Positions 36,461-45,306 of a stretch of DNA of 64,000 nucleotides are shown in pieces. This DNA is from CAVTGO01 sp963734275 (lineage in GTDB: Bacteria; Actinomycetota; UBA4738; HRBIN12): contig CAVTGO010000018.1 of assembly GCA_963734275.1 (NCBI GenBank), positions 355,337 through 419,336 on the forward strand, read 5' to 3'. Under the pieces are notes generated by a model. It worked only from the letters and a program-made list of their open reading frames with translations, was not told the DNA's origin and ran no database searches. Position 1 is the first letter of the stretch. Every line of letters starts with the position of its first letter. The translations under genes and the position numbers were made by a program.

Positions 36461-37055
36461 CGGGCCGGCCCGGCGACCGGTACGGGTCGTCCCTCGCCAC
36501 GAACCGCCATCGACGATCCACGCCGACGCTGACGCCGACCCGCGTCGTCCGCGCGACCCGCCGAGGCGACAGGGGTTGGCCCGAGGTCAGGTGGAGCGCC
36601 GGGCCGCGGACCAGATCGGCGCCGTCGTCGGCACGGGTCAGGCCGAAGGCCTGTGCCAGCCGTCCGGGCCCCGAACACAGGAGCCGGGTCGCGTCCACGC
36701 CGCGACGCCCGCGCATCTCGTCGAGGCCCTCGAGCGGCTCGGCGGCCCGGAGCAGCACGGCGCTCCCATCGCCCTCCCGCCCGGTCACGACGTTGCCCAT
36801 GAAGTGCATGCCGTAGGTGAAGTACACGTACAGGTGGCCGGGCCCCCCGAACATCACCTCATTGCGCGGCGTCGGCCCGCGGAACGAATGGCTGGCGGGA
36901 TCGTCCTGCTCGTACGCCTCGACCTCGACGAGGCGCGCGATCAAGCGCCGCCCGTCGGGGAGGACCCGCACGAGGAAGCGCCCGAGGAGCTCGGGCGCCA
37001 CCACGGTGGACGGCCGTGCGAAGAACGACCGCGACAGCCGAGCCCCGAGCTTCAC
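36450..37055 (-). CDS. mpg: 3-methyladenine DNA glycosylase (AAG/MPG type)
   Basis: Removes alkylated purines from DNA. The predicted 201 residues have RLVEVEAYEQDDPASHSFRG with the catalytic Glu, RNEVMFGGPGHLYVYFTYGM with the conserved Tyr residues, and LLCSGPGRLAQAFGL. The GTG at 37055 overlaps the polX stop as GTGA; the longer upstream frame is antisense noise within polX. Pairing with PolX suggests a base-excision-repair unit. Confidence 0.92.
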   Translation of the reverse strand: MKLGARLSRSFFARPSTVVAPELLGRFLVRVLPDGRRLIARLVEVEAYEQDDPASHSFRGPTPRNEVMFGGPGHLYVYFTYGMHFMGNVVTGREGDGSAVLLRAAEPLEGLDEMRGRRGVDATRLLCSGPGRLAQAFGLTRADDGADLVRGPALHLTSGQPLSPRRVARTTRVGVSVGVDRRWRFVARDDPYRSPGRPVRG

Positions 37056-38779
37056 CGGCCCTTGCGGAGGAACCTCCGCAGCTTCGAGAGCGGCCAGGCG
37101 TTGATCACGTCGTCCTTCGTGAGCCAGCCTCGCTGGGCCGTTCCGACGCCGAACCGCATGTGAGACAGGTGGACGGTCGCGTGCGAGTCCGTGTCGATCG
37201 CGAACCGGACCCCGTGGCGCCGGGCCCACAGGATGTGCTCGTCCTTGAGGTCGAGCCGGTCCGGGTAGGCGTTCACCTCCATGGCGGTGCCGGTGCGCGC
37301 CGCGGCCTTGAACACCTCGTCCAGGTCGAACTCGACCGGGGGACGCCGGCCGATCTGCCGGGTCGTCGGGTGCCCGATCACGTGGACGGACGGGTTCTCG
37401 ATCGCGCGGACGAGCCGACGCGTCATCTCGTCCTTGGACTGGTTGAGGTGGGAATGGACCGACGCGACGCAGACGTCGAAGCCCGATAGGAACGCCTCGT
37501 CCCAGTCCACGCCCCCGTCGGGATCGATGTTGAGCTCGGTCCCGTGAAGGAGCGTCATCTTCGGGTACGTGGGCTGGAGTGCGCGCAGGCGCTCGCGCTG
37601 CGCGAGCATCTTGTCATCGGTCATCCGCTGCATCGCGAGGTTCGGCGCATGATCGGTCACCGCGTAGTACGCGTACCCGAACGTCGAAGCGGCCTCGAGC
37701 ATCTCCTCGAGCGAGGCCAGCCCGTCGGTGAGATCGGTGTGCGTGTGCAGATCGCCGCGGAGCTGCTTCTGCTCGATCACGTCGGGGAGCTCACCGGCGA
37801 GCGCCGCCTCCACCTCGCCACGGTCCTCGCGGAGCGTCGGAGGGATGAACGCCAGACCGAGCCGCTCATACACCTCCTGCTCGGTCTCGGCCACGATGAG
37901 CTTCCCGCTCTTGGCGCGGAACAGTCCGTACTCCGAGAGCTTCAGGCCCTTGCGGACGGCCATCTCACGGATCCGGATGTTGTGGGCCTTCGACCCCGTG
38001 AAGTAGATCATCGCGGCGCCCCATACGTCCTGCGACACGACGCGCAGGTCCACCTGCAGGCCCTGGCGTGTGATCACCGAGGACTTCGTCTCCCCGTGCG
38101 CGAGAACCCGCTCCACCTCCGGGAGTTCCGCGAAGCCGCGCATGATCGCCGGCGCGTCGCGCTCGGCCGCGGCGATCAGCAGGTCGATGTCGCCGATCGT
38201 CTCGGCCATCCGGCGCAGCGATCCCGCGTACGAGAGGCGGCGGACACCCTTCAGACTCCCCAGCTCGGCGAGCAGGGCCTCCGCGAGGTCGATCGCGACG
38301 TTGAGGTTCGAGCGGCCGCCCGACGCACGGATCCGCTGGACGCCGGCGCGGATGTTCTCCTCGGTCTTGGCTCCGAACCCCTTCAGGCCGGTGAGCTGCC
38401 CGGCGTCGATCGCGTGGAGCAGCTCGTCCACGCCCGAGATCCCGAGCTCCTGGTACAGCGTCATCGCCCGCTTCGGACCGAGGCCCGGGATCGACATCAT
38501 GGCGCGGACGCCGGCCGGGATCTGCTCGCGGAGCTCCTCGAGCGCCGAGATCGTGCCGGTGCGCAGGTACTCCTCGACCTTCTCCCCGATCGAGCGGCCG
38601 ATGCTCGGGATCGTGAGGATCTGCTTCAGGTTCATGCCCTCGATGTCGCCGGGGTAGCCTCCGACGGCCCGGGCGGCCTTCTCGTAGGCGCGCGGTTTGA
38701 ACGGATCGCCCGACAGGATCGAGAGCAGATCGGCGTACTCGAGCAGGACCGCCTCGACGGCATCGTTCGCGCGGGGCAC
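37052..38779 (-). CDS. polX: DNA polymerase X with PHP domain
   Basis: A 575-residue family X polymerase. Helix-hairpin-helix units lie at about residues 50-130 (LTIPSIGRSIGEKV, SIPGLGPKRAMTLYQELG). The polymerase core shows YAGSLRRMAETIGDIDLL, with the metal-binding Asp pair, and LQVDLRVV. The C-terminal PHP domain begins LRGDLHTHTDLTDG and includes YAVTDHAP and GTELNIDPDG, giving likely 3'-5' exonuclease or phosphatase activity. It fills short gaps in repair. The GTG start has GGAGG six bases upstream. Coupled with mpg. Confidence 0.94.
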   Translation of the reverse strand: MPRANDAVEAVLLEYADLLSILSGDPFKPRAYEKAARAVGGYPGDIEGMNLKQILTIPSIGRSIGEKVEEYLRTGTISALEELREQIPAGVRAMMSIPGLGPKRAMTLYQELGISGVDELLHAIDAGQLTGLKGFGAKTEENIRAGVQRIRASGGRSNLNVAIDLAEALLAELGSLKGVRRLSYAGSLRRMAETIGDIDLLIAAAERDAPAIMRGFAELPEVERVLAHGETKSSVITRQGLQVDLRVVSQDVWGAAMIYFTGSKAHNIRIREMAVRKGLKLSEYGLFRAKSGKLIVAETEQEVYERLGLAFIPPTLREDRGEVEAALAGELPDVIEQKQLRGDLHTHTDLTDGLASLEEMLEAASTFGYAYYAVTDHAPNLAMQRMTDDKMLAQRERLRALQPTYPKMTLLHGTELNIDPDGGVDWDEAFLSGFDVCVASVHSHLNQSKDEMTRRLVRAIENPSVHVIGHPTTRQIGRRPPVEFDLDEVFKAAARTGTAMEVNAYPDRLDLKDEHILWARRHGVRFAIDTDSHATVHLSHMRFGVGTAQRGWLTKDDVINAWPLSKLRRFLRKGR

Positions 38780-38800
38780 CTCAGGCCTCCGCTTCCCGGA

Positions 38801-39721
38801 TCAGGTAACGCCGAGCAGCCAGAGCAGCAGCGCCTTCTGCGTGTGCATCCGGTTCTCGGCTTGGTCCCAGACGACCGAGTGGGGACCGTCGATCACCTCG
38901 GCCGCGATCTCCTGCCCTCGGTGGGCCGGCAGGCAGTGCATCACCGTGACGTCGGGCTTCGCGGCCTCGACCTTCTCCTGGTCGAGCGTGAAGGCCGGGA
39001 ACACGAGCGCGCGCGCCTCGACCTCCTCCTCCTGACCCATGCTCGCCCAGACGTCCGTGTACAGGACGTCGGCGCCGCGCACGGCCTCGAGCGGGTCGTG
39101 GGTGATCGTCACGGTGCCGCCGATGTCGGTCGCGATCTCCGACGCGCGGTGGACCACCTGGGGGATCGGCTCGAACCCGGGTGGCGTCGCCGCGCGAACG
39201 TGCATGCCCGCCTTCGCGGCGCCGAGCAGCAGCGAGTGCGTCACGTTGTTGCCGTCGCCGAGGTAGACGAGCGTGCGACCCGTCAGATCGCCCTTCACCT
39301 CGCGGATCGTGAGCAGGTCGGCGAGGGCCTGGCAGGGGTGCTCGAAGTCCGACAGGGCGTTGACCACGGGCACGTCGGCGGCGCCCGCGAGCACCTCGAG
39401 GCGCTCCTGCTCGAAGGTCCGCAACACGATCGCGTCCACGTACCGCGAGAGCACCCGGCCCGTGTCCTCGATCGTCTCGCCGCGCCCGAGCTGCAGGTCG
39501 GCCGCGGAGAGGTTCACCGGGTGCCCGCCCGTCGAAGCGACGGCCATCTCGAAGGACACCCGCGTCCGCGTAGAGGGCTTCTCGAAGATCAGCGCGACCG
39601 ACTTGCCCGACAGGCGCCCGGCGTAGTCACCGGGCTGGGCCTTGACCTTGGCCGCGAGGTCGAGGAGGAGCAGCAGCTCCTGCGGAGAGAGGTCGTCCAC
39701 GGACAGGTAGTCGCGCACCAC
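38801..39721 (-). CDS. argF: Ornithine carbamoyltransferase
   Basis: Makes citrulline from ornithine and carbamoyl phosphate. The 306 residues carry FEKPSTRTRVSFEMA (carbamoyl-phosphate site STRTR), ALSDFEHPCQALADL (HPCQ) and VMHCLPAHRGQE (HCLPAHRG), the ornithine-binding signature. TAGACT (39734-39729) ends seven bases before the GTG at 39721, so the transcript may be leaderless. No other arginine genes are in this window, unusual but not unknown. Confidence 0.94.
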   Translation of the reverse strand: MVRDYLSVDDLSPQELLLLLDLAAKVKAQPGDYAGRLSGKSVALIFEKPSTRTRVSFEMAVASTGGHPVNLSAADLQLGRGETIEDTGRVLSRYVDAIVLRTFEQERLEVLAGAADVPVVNALSDFEHPCQALADLLTIREVKGDLTGRTLVYLGDGNNVTHSLLLGAAKAGMHVRAATPPGFEPIPQVVHRASEIATDIGGTVTITHDPLEAVRGADVLYTDVWASMGQEEEVEARALVFPAFTLDQEKVEAAKPDVTVMHCLPAHRGQEIAAEVIDGPHSVVWDQAENRMHTQKALLLWLLGVT

Positions 39722-39756
39722 GGGCGGCAGTCTATCCCGGGCCTCGGACGGGGTGC

Positions 39757-42132
39757 TCAGCCGGTGCGGAGCTCGGCACCGAACTCGGACGCGAGCCGTT
39801 CGACGATCGCCGCGACGGCCCGATCGGCCTCCTCATCCGTGAGGGTCCGATCAGGCGCGCGGAAGTCCACCGAGAACCCCAGGCTCTTGCGCCCCTCGGG
39901 CAGCGGCGGGCCCTGGAAGACGTCGAACAGGACGCACGCGTCGAGCAGATCCCCCGCAGCCTCCTCGAGCGCGCGGCGCACCGCGCCCGCCGGCGCCGAG
40001 GCCGGCAGCGTGAAGGCGAGGTCCCGGCGGGCGGGCGGGAAGCGCGGCACATCGCGGACCCGCGGGATGGGCGAAGCCAGGTGCAGCAAGGCCTCCAGAT
40101 CCAGCTCCCCCACGGCCACCTGACCCGGCACGTCGAGCCCGGCGGCCGTCCTCGGATGGAGCTCCCCGAGCACGCCGACGGGTTCGCCGGCCGAGACGAT
40201 CGTCCCCGAACGGCCGGGGTGGAGGGGCGGACCGGGCGCGTCGCCGAGCTCCCACGCGATGCCGAGCTCCGCCATGAGCTCCTCGACCACACCTTTCGCG
40301 TCGAACAGATCGAACGACCGGCCGCCGCCCGTCCAGCCGGGGTCGGCCAGCCCCGTCATCGCGAAGCCCACGGACCGCCGCTCCCGCGGGCGATCGTCCG
40401 TCCGATGGAACACCGTTCCGACCTCGAACACGGCCACCGAGCGGACGTGACGGTAGACGTTGCGGCGGACGGCCTTCAGCAACCCCGGCGACAGGCGCGT
40501 GGGCAGCCATCCCTCGTCCGCAGCCAGCGGGTTCGAGACCCGGATGGCGTCCGCGTCACCGAAGAGCGCCAGATCGGCGTCCGAGACGAAGGGCACCTGC
40601 CTGAGCTCCCTCAGACCGGATCGCCGCATGGCCGCTCGAACGCGGCCGAGGAACGCGTACCCCGGTGGCATCCCCCCCGCCTGGCGGACGGGTGGGAGCG
40701 TCGAACCGATCCGGTCGTACCCCTGCACGCGGACGACCTCTTCGATGAGGTCGACCTCCCGCTCGAGGTCCACCCGGTAGCCCGGCACCTCGACCTCGAT
40801 GAGATCCTCGTCCGCCGTCGCGGACCCGATCCCGAGGCGCCGGAACACCTCGACGGCGTCGGCCACCGTGACCGGATACCCGATCAGCATCGAGGCACGG
40901 GACGCGCGCAACGCCAGGCGCAGCCGGGGCGGCGCGCCGCCGACCTCGAGCACCCCGCGGAGGACGCGCGCGCCGCTCCACTCGGCCATCAGCCGGCAGG
41001 CCCGGTCGGCCCCGACCGGCACGGCCTCGGGGTCGACCCCGCGCTCGAACCGCATGGACGCCTCGGTGGACAGCTCGATCCGCCGCCGGGTCCGCTGCAC
41101 CCCGCCACGCTCGAACCACGCCGCCTCGAGCAGCACGTCGGTCGTGGCCTCGGAGACCTCGGCGAGCTCGCCGCCCATCACACCCGCCACGGCCACGGGG
41201 CGCTCGGTGTCGCAGATCAGCAGGTCGTCGCCCGTGAACGTGCGCTCGAGGCCATCGAGCGTGACCAGCCTCTCCCCCTCCGCGGCGCGTCGCACCACGA
41301 TGCCGGGACCTTTGAGGAGCGCCAGATCGAACGGGTGCAGGGGTTGGCCGATCTCCAGCATCGCGTAGTTCGTGGCGTCCACCACGGCAGAGATCGGGCG
41401 CATGCCCGCGGCCGAGAGCCGTGCTTGGACGGCGATCGGCGAGGAGACGTGCGCGACGTCCCTCAGGATCCGAGCCAGGTAGCGCGGGCACCGCGCCGGG
41501 TCGAGCACCTCGAGCGTGGCCACGTCCTCGGCCGGTTCGGGATCCTCACCGACGCCAACGTCCGGCTGGCGCAGCGGCGTCCCGGTCGCCGCCGACACCT
41601 CGCGCGCGATCCCGAGCACCGACAGGAGATCTGGCCGGTTGGGTGTCACCTCGATGTCGAGGACAGCGTCGTCGAGCCCGAACACGGCGGCGACGTCCCA
41701 CCCGGGCTCGAGCTCGGCCGGCAGGATCAAGATCCCCTCGTGCGAGGGCGAGATGCCGAGCTCGTCGGGTGCGCAGAGCATGCCGTTGGACGTCACGCCT
41801 CGGATCCGTCGCGCGCCGAGGGGCTCGGCCAGCGCGGGCACCTGGGCGCCCGGCGGCGCGAGTGGCACGAGGTCACCTTGCGCCATGTTCCGCACGCCGA
41901 CCACGACCTCCTGCTCGCCCGAACCGGTCTGGACCCGGGCGATGCAGAGCTTCTCGCTGTCCGGATGGTTTCGCACCTCGAGGACCCGCGCGACGATGAC
42001 GCCCGACAGGCCCGCCCACGGGCGCTCGATCGACTCCACCTCGGCCCCGCGGCCGGTGAGCATCTCGGCGAGCTCCTCGGCGTCCAGCTCGGTCGGGCAG
42101 AGCTCGCGGAGCCAGGACACCACGACCTTCAC
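39757..42132 (-). CDS. pheT: Phenylalanyl-tRNA synthetase beta subunit
   Basis: The beta subunit of the heterotetrameric PheRS, 791 residues. In order: an N-terminal tRNA-binding OB domain (VIVARVLEVRNHPDSEKLCI), B3/B4 editing domains (PLHPFDLALLKG), B5 (YRVDLEREVDLIEEVVRVQG), the catalytic-like core, and a C-terminal ferredoxin-fold anticodon-binding domain (VLFDVFQGPPLPEGRKSLGF). The GTG at 42132 overlaps the pheS stop as GTGA; the upstream open frame is antisense noise. Confidence 0.95.
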   Translation of the reverse strand: MKVVVSWLRELCPTELDAEELAEMLTGRGAEVESIERPWAGLSGVIVARVLEVRNHPDSEKLCIARVQTGSGEQEVVVGVRNMAQGDLVPLAPPGAQVPALAEPLGARRIRGVTSNGMLCAPDELGISPSHEGILILPAELEPGWDVAAVFGLDDAVLDIEVTPNRPDLLSVLGIAREVSAATGTPLRQPDVGVGEDPEPAEDVATLEVLDPARCPRYLARILRDVAHVSSPIAVQARLSAAGMRPISAVVDATNYAMLEIGQPLHPFDLALLKGPGIVVRRAAEGERLVTLDGLERTFTGDDLLICDTERPVAVAGVMGGELAEVSEATTDVLLEAAWFERGGVQRTRRRIELSTEASMRFERGVDPEAVPVGADRACRLMAEWSGARVLRGVLEVGGAPPRLRLALRASRASMLIGYPVTVADAVEVFRRLGIGSATADEDLIEVEVPGYRVDLEREVDLIEEVVRVQGYDRIGSTLPPVRQAGGMPPGYAFLGRVRAAMRRSGLRELRQVPFVSDADLALFGDADAIRVSNPLAADEGWLPTRLSPGLLKAVRRNVYRHVRSVAVFEVGTVFHRTDDRPRERRSVGFAMTGLADPGWTGGGRSFDLFDAKGVVEELMAELGIAWELGDAPGPPLHPGRSGTIVSAGEPVGVLGELHPRTAAGLDVPGQVAVGELDLEALLHLASPIPRVRDVPRFPPARRDLAFTLPASAPAGAVRRALEEAAGDLLDACVLFDVFQGPPLPEGRKSLGFSVDFRAPDRTLTDEEADRAVAAIVERLASEFGAELRTG

Positions 42133-43175
42133 GCGGCGCCCTCGAACTGCTGGAGGAACCGCACGTCGCCCTCGACGAACGACCGCATGTCGTTCACCCC
42201 GTAGCGCACCATCGCCACGCGCTCGATCCCCACCCCGAACGCGAAGCCCGTGTAGCGCTCGGCGTCGATCCCGCAGTTCTCCAGGACCTTCGGGTGCACC
42301 ATCCCCGCACCGAGGAGCTCGAGCCACCCGTTGCCGCACACGCGACACCCCACGCCGTCGCACACGAAGCAGGAGACGGCGACCTGGCAGCCGGGTTCGA
42401 CGAACGGGAAGTAGTCGGGGGTCAGCCGCACCCGGACGCGCTCGCCGAACATCTCGCGCGCGAAGGCTTCGAGCGTCCCGCGCAGGTGGGCGAACGAGAT
42501 GCCCTCGTCCACGGCCAAGCCCTCGACCTGGTGGAAGACGGACAGGTGCGTCGCATCCACGGCCTCACGCCGGAACGTCCGGCCGGGCACCACGACATAG
42601 ACGGGCGGATCCTGCGCCTCCATCGTGCGGATCTGGACCGCGCTCGTCTCGGTCCGCAGCAGCAGGCCGGGGACGTCGACGTAGAGCGAGTCCTTCAAGG
42701 TCCGCGCCGGGTGATCGGGCGGGATGTTGAGAGCCTCGAAGTTGTGCCAGTCGTCCTCGATCTCCGGGCCCTCGGCTACGCGGTAGCCCATGCGAGCGAA
42801 CACCTCGACGATCCGATCCTCGACGAGCGTGAGCGGGTGCAGCGAGCCGGGCCGCGGGCGTCGGCCCGGCAGCGTGACGTCCACCGCGTCCTCCGCGAGC
42901 AGGCCGGGATCGACCGCGGTCTCGAGCTCGGCGCGGCGGGTCTCGAGAGCCGAGGTGAGTGCCTCGCGGACCTCGTTCGCGAGGGAACCGAGCGCTCGGC
43001 GATCGTCCGGTTCGAACGAGCCGAGCGACTTCTGGACCTCGGAGAACGGCGCCTTGCGGCCGAGCACCGCGACCTTGGCGGCCTCCAGCTCGTCGAGCGA
43101 ACCGGCGACGGCGAAACGATCCAGACCCACCCGACGCTGCTCTTCGAGCGTGCGTCGCGCGTCGGCCCGGTCCAT
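42129..43175 (-). CDS. pheS: Phenylalanyl-tRNA synthetase alpha subunit
   Basis: The catalytic alpha subunit, class II. Motif 2 lies around GRTFRREAVDATHLSVFHQV; VEPGCQVAVSCFVCDGVGC and LGAGMVHPKVL are characteristic, as is FGVGIERVAMVRYGVNDMR (motif 3). I prefer ATG 43175 (348 residues). A TAGACT box ends nine bases before it, giving a near-leaderless mRNA; GTG 43181 is only three bases past that box, too close to be transcribed. Coupled with pheT. Confidence 0.94.
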   Translation of the reverse strand: MDRADARRTLEEQRRVGLDRFAVAGSLDELEAAKVAVLGRKAPFSEVQKSLGSFEPDDRRALGSLANEVREALTSALETRRAELETAVDPGLLAEDAVDVTLPGRRPRPGSLHPLTLVEDRIVEVFARMGYRVAEGPEIEDDWHNFEALNIPPDHPARTLKDSLYVDVPGLLLRTETSAVQIRTMEAQDPPVYVVVPGRTFRREAVDATHLSVFHQVEGLAVDEGISFAHLRGTLEAFAREMFGERVRVRLTPDYFPFVEPGCQVAVSCFVCDGVGCRVCGNGWLELLGAGMVHPKVLENCGIDAERYTGFAFGVGIERVAMVRYGVNDMRSFVEGDVRFLQQFEGAA

Positions 43176-43221
43176 GGTCACGCGAGTCTACAGGGGCCCT
43201 CGCGGAGCACGGGTGATCGGT

Positions 43222-44676
43222 TCAGACCGCGGGCTCGTCCGGGCGCGACTCGATCTCCAAGACGAACGTCAGCTCGTCGCCGGCGCGGACCGTCGTCGTT
43301 CCGCCCTGCGCCGCCGCCACGCCGAGCGCAACGAACAGCCCGATCTTGCTCCCCGCTCCTTGGCCCGGTGCTCGAGGGTGGAAGAGTCGCTCTGCCTCGG
43401 TCTGTCCGAGCCGCGTCCCGCGACGCGACGCCTCGAGCAGGAGCCGATCGTCGGCGAGCCGGGCCGATACGCTCACCGGCCCCTCGTCCGTCCACCACAC
43501 GAGCGATTCGATGAACGCCTCCAAGACCATCCGCAGGCGCTCGGGATCCACGAACGCCTCGACCTCGTCGCCCGCCCAGACCACCGGTGGATGATCGGGA
43601 TCGCGCCCGAGCGAATCGGCGACGGACCGGACGACGTGCCCCACGTCGATCCGTTCCGGATACAGCTCGAGGGCACCCGCGGCCAGGCGGGCGGCGTCGA
43701 CCAGCTGACGGACGATCCCGTTCAGCCGGTCCGTGTCGTAGACGATCCCGAGGAGCATCAGCTGACGCTGCTCGTCGGTCATCTGCTCCCAGCGCGTGGC
43801 GAGGGCGTGCCCGAACCCCTTCATCGCCGTGAGCGGCGACCGGATGTCGTGCGCCGCCGCCGCGATGATCGTCTCGAGGACCGCCCGCCGCCCTTCGCGC
43901 TGCTGCCTGGCCCACTCGAACAGGCACACCGTGGCAGCGGCGGCGAGGTTCAGCGACTCGGCGGCGCCGGGGATCGGCACGCGGACCGTGGCGTCGGCGA
44001 GGCGTGCCACCTCCTGCGGCAGACCCCTCGCCTCGTTGCCGAACACGAAGGCCACTGGGTCCGCCAGATCGAGCTCGTACAGATCGGCCTCGCCCGAAGC
44101 GTCCATCGCGAAGATCCGCAACCCTCGGCCTCGGAGCCCCGTCACGGCCTCGGCGGTGTCGGCGCCGCGCACGACGGGGAGGTGGAACAACGAGCCCGCG
44201 GACGCGCGAACCGTCTTCGGGTTGTACACGTCGACGGAGTCCGCCGAGAACAGCACCGCTCCCGCGCCGGCCGCATCGCACGAGCGGAGCACGGTGCCGG
44301 CGTTGCCCGGGTCGCGTACGGCGTGGAGGAGGGCGACGCATCCGAGCGTTCCCGGCAGGTCCTCGAGCGGGACATCGAGGAACGGCGCCACGCCGACGAG
44401 TCCCTGCGGCGTGACCGTGGCGGTGAGCCGGGCCATGAGCTGATCGGTCACGTGGACGAGCTCGGCCCCGGCCGCGCCGGCACGCGCGACGAGTGGGTGC
44501 GAGGGATCCGCGTGGAACAGCGCCTCGAGTGAGACGGGATCACGGAGCGCTTCGCCGATCGCCTGCGCGCCCTCGACGAGGAACCGCCGGTCGCGGTCGC
44601 GGTAGGCACGCTTGTGGAGCGCGAGCGCCGCGGCGACCTTCGGGTTGCGGACCGACGTGATCACGCGAGTCCCCAT
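43222..44676 (-). CDS. SpoU/TrmH-type RNA methyltransferase fused to a histidine-kinase-like module
   Basis: One uninterrupted 484-residue frame joins two modules. Residues 1-258 are a SpoU 2'-O-methyltransferase: an N-terminal substrate-binding part (DRRFLVEGAQAIGEALRD), motif 1 AVRDPGNAGTVLRSCDAA, motif 2 VAFVFGNEARGLPQEVA and motif 3 VRVPIPGAAESLNLAAAATV, all intact. From about residue 265 an H-box appears, IAAAAHDIRSPLTAMKGFGH, then a dimerisation helix pair and a degenerate ATPase domain. The usual N-box Asn and the DxG motif are not recognisable, but GQGAGSKIGLFVALGV resembles the GxGxxG lid. The gene lies between rplT and pheS. In Streptomyces, from memory, a separate methyltransferase and a sensor kinase gene occupy this interval, which would make this a fusion of neighbours. 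No sensor or membrane domain is present. Confidence 0.88.
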   Translation of the reverse strand: MGTRVITSVRNPKVAAALALHKRAYRDRDRRFLVEGAQAIGEALRDPVSLEALFHADPSHPLVARAGAAGAELVHVTDQLMARLTATVTPQGLVGVAPFLDVPLEDLPGTLGCVALLHAVRDPGNAGTVLRSCDAAGAGAVLFSADSVDVYNPKTVRASAGSLFHLPVVRGADTAEAVTGLRGRGLRIFAMDASGEADLYELDLADPVAFVFGNEARGLPQEVARLADATVRVPIPGAAESLNLAAAATVCLFEWARQQREGRRAVLETIIAAAAHDIRSPLTAMKGFGHALATRWEQMTDEQRQLMLLGIVYDTDRLNGIVRQLVDAARLAAGALELYPERIDVGHVVRSVADSLGRDPDHPPVVWAGDEVEAFVDPERLRMVLEAFIESLVWWTDEGPVSVSARLADDRLLLEASRRGTRLGQTEAERLFHPRAPGQGAGSKIGLFVALGVAAAQGGTTTVRAGDELTFVLEIESRPDEPAV

Positions 44677-44741
44677 CGGCCGGCACGGATTGCCAGCCCC
44701 GCGCGTGATCCTAGTCCGATCGGAACCTCCGGCTCCGCAGG

Positions 44742-45101
44742 CTACGCGGCGAGCGCGTCCTTCGCCGCCTGCGCGAGCTGCGAGAACGCGCCCGGATCGT
44801 GCACGGCGAGGTCCGCGAGGATCTTGCGGTCCACCTCGATCCCGGCGCGCTGGAGCCCGTTGATGAGGCGCGAATACGACAGATCATTCTGGCGTGCCCC
44901 GGCGCCGATGCGTGCGATCCACAGGCGGCGGAACTGCGCCTTGCGGTCGCGACGGTCGCGGTACGCGTACTGACCGGAATGGAGCAGCTGTTCCTTCGCC
45001 ACGCGGTAGCGACGCGAGCGCGAGCCGTAGTAGCCCTTCGCCTTGCTCAGGGCCTCCCGGCGCTTCTTCTTCGCGTGGACCGAACGCTTGACGCGTGCCA
45101 T
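44742..45101 (-). CDS. rplT: 50S ribosomal protein L20
   Basis: A basic 119-residue protein of 50S assembly, starting MARVKRSVHAKKKRREAL, with KGYYGSRSRRYRVAKEQL and WIARIGAGARQNDLSYS, the L20 family signature. It is third in the infC-rpmI-rplT operon, 5 bases after rpmI. L20 is a known autoregulator of this operon in other bacteria. Confidence 0.97.
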   Translation of the reverse strand: MARVKRSVHAKKKRREALSKAKGYYGSRSRRYRVAKEQLLHSGQYAYRDRRDRKAQFRRLWIARIGAGARQNDLSYSRLINGLQRAGIEVDRKILADLAVHDPGAFSQLAQAAKDALAA

Positions 45102-45106
45102 GTTCC

Positions 45107-45298
45107 CTACTTCCCGAGGAGGCGGCGCACGTTACGGCGCTCGGCCGTGACCTCGGCCATACCCTCGACGCGGCGTCGACGGCTCCCGCTCTTCTTCGTC
45201 ATCATGTGGTGCCCCGTAGCCTTACGGTGCAGGACCTTGCCCGTGCGGGTGATCTTGAACCGTTTCGCCGTGGCCCGGTTGATCTTCATCTTCGGCAT
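45107..45298 (-). CDS. rpmI: 50S ribosomal protein L35
   Basis: A 63-residue basic ribosomal protein beginning MPKMKINRATAKRFKITR with KATGHHMMTKKSGSRRR, typical of L35. I chose ATG 45298 over an upstream frame extension because it gives the family N-terminus and has GAGG about eight bases upstream, overlapping the end of infC. Confidence 0.97.
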   Translation of the reverse strand: MPKMKINRATAKRFKITRTGKVLHRKATGHHMMTKKSGSRRRRVEGMAEVTAERRNVRRLLGK

Positions 45299-45306
45299 GT
45301 GCGTCC

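Noticed and set aside
37544..40123. 859-codon open frame on plus opposite polX, argF and pheT
   Set aside because: Same antisense artefact. No recognisable domain, and three well-supported genes lie on the other strand.
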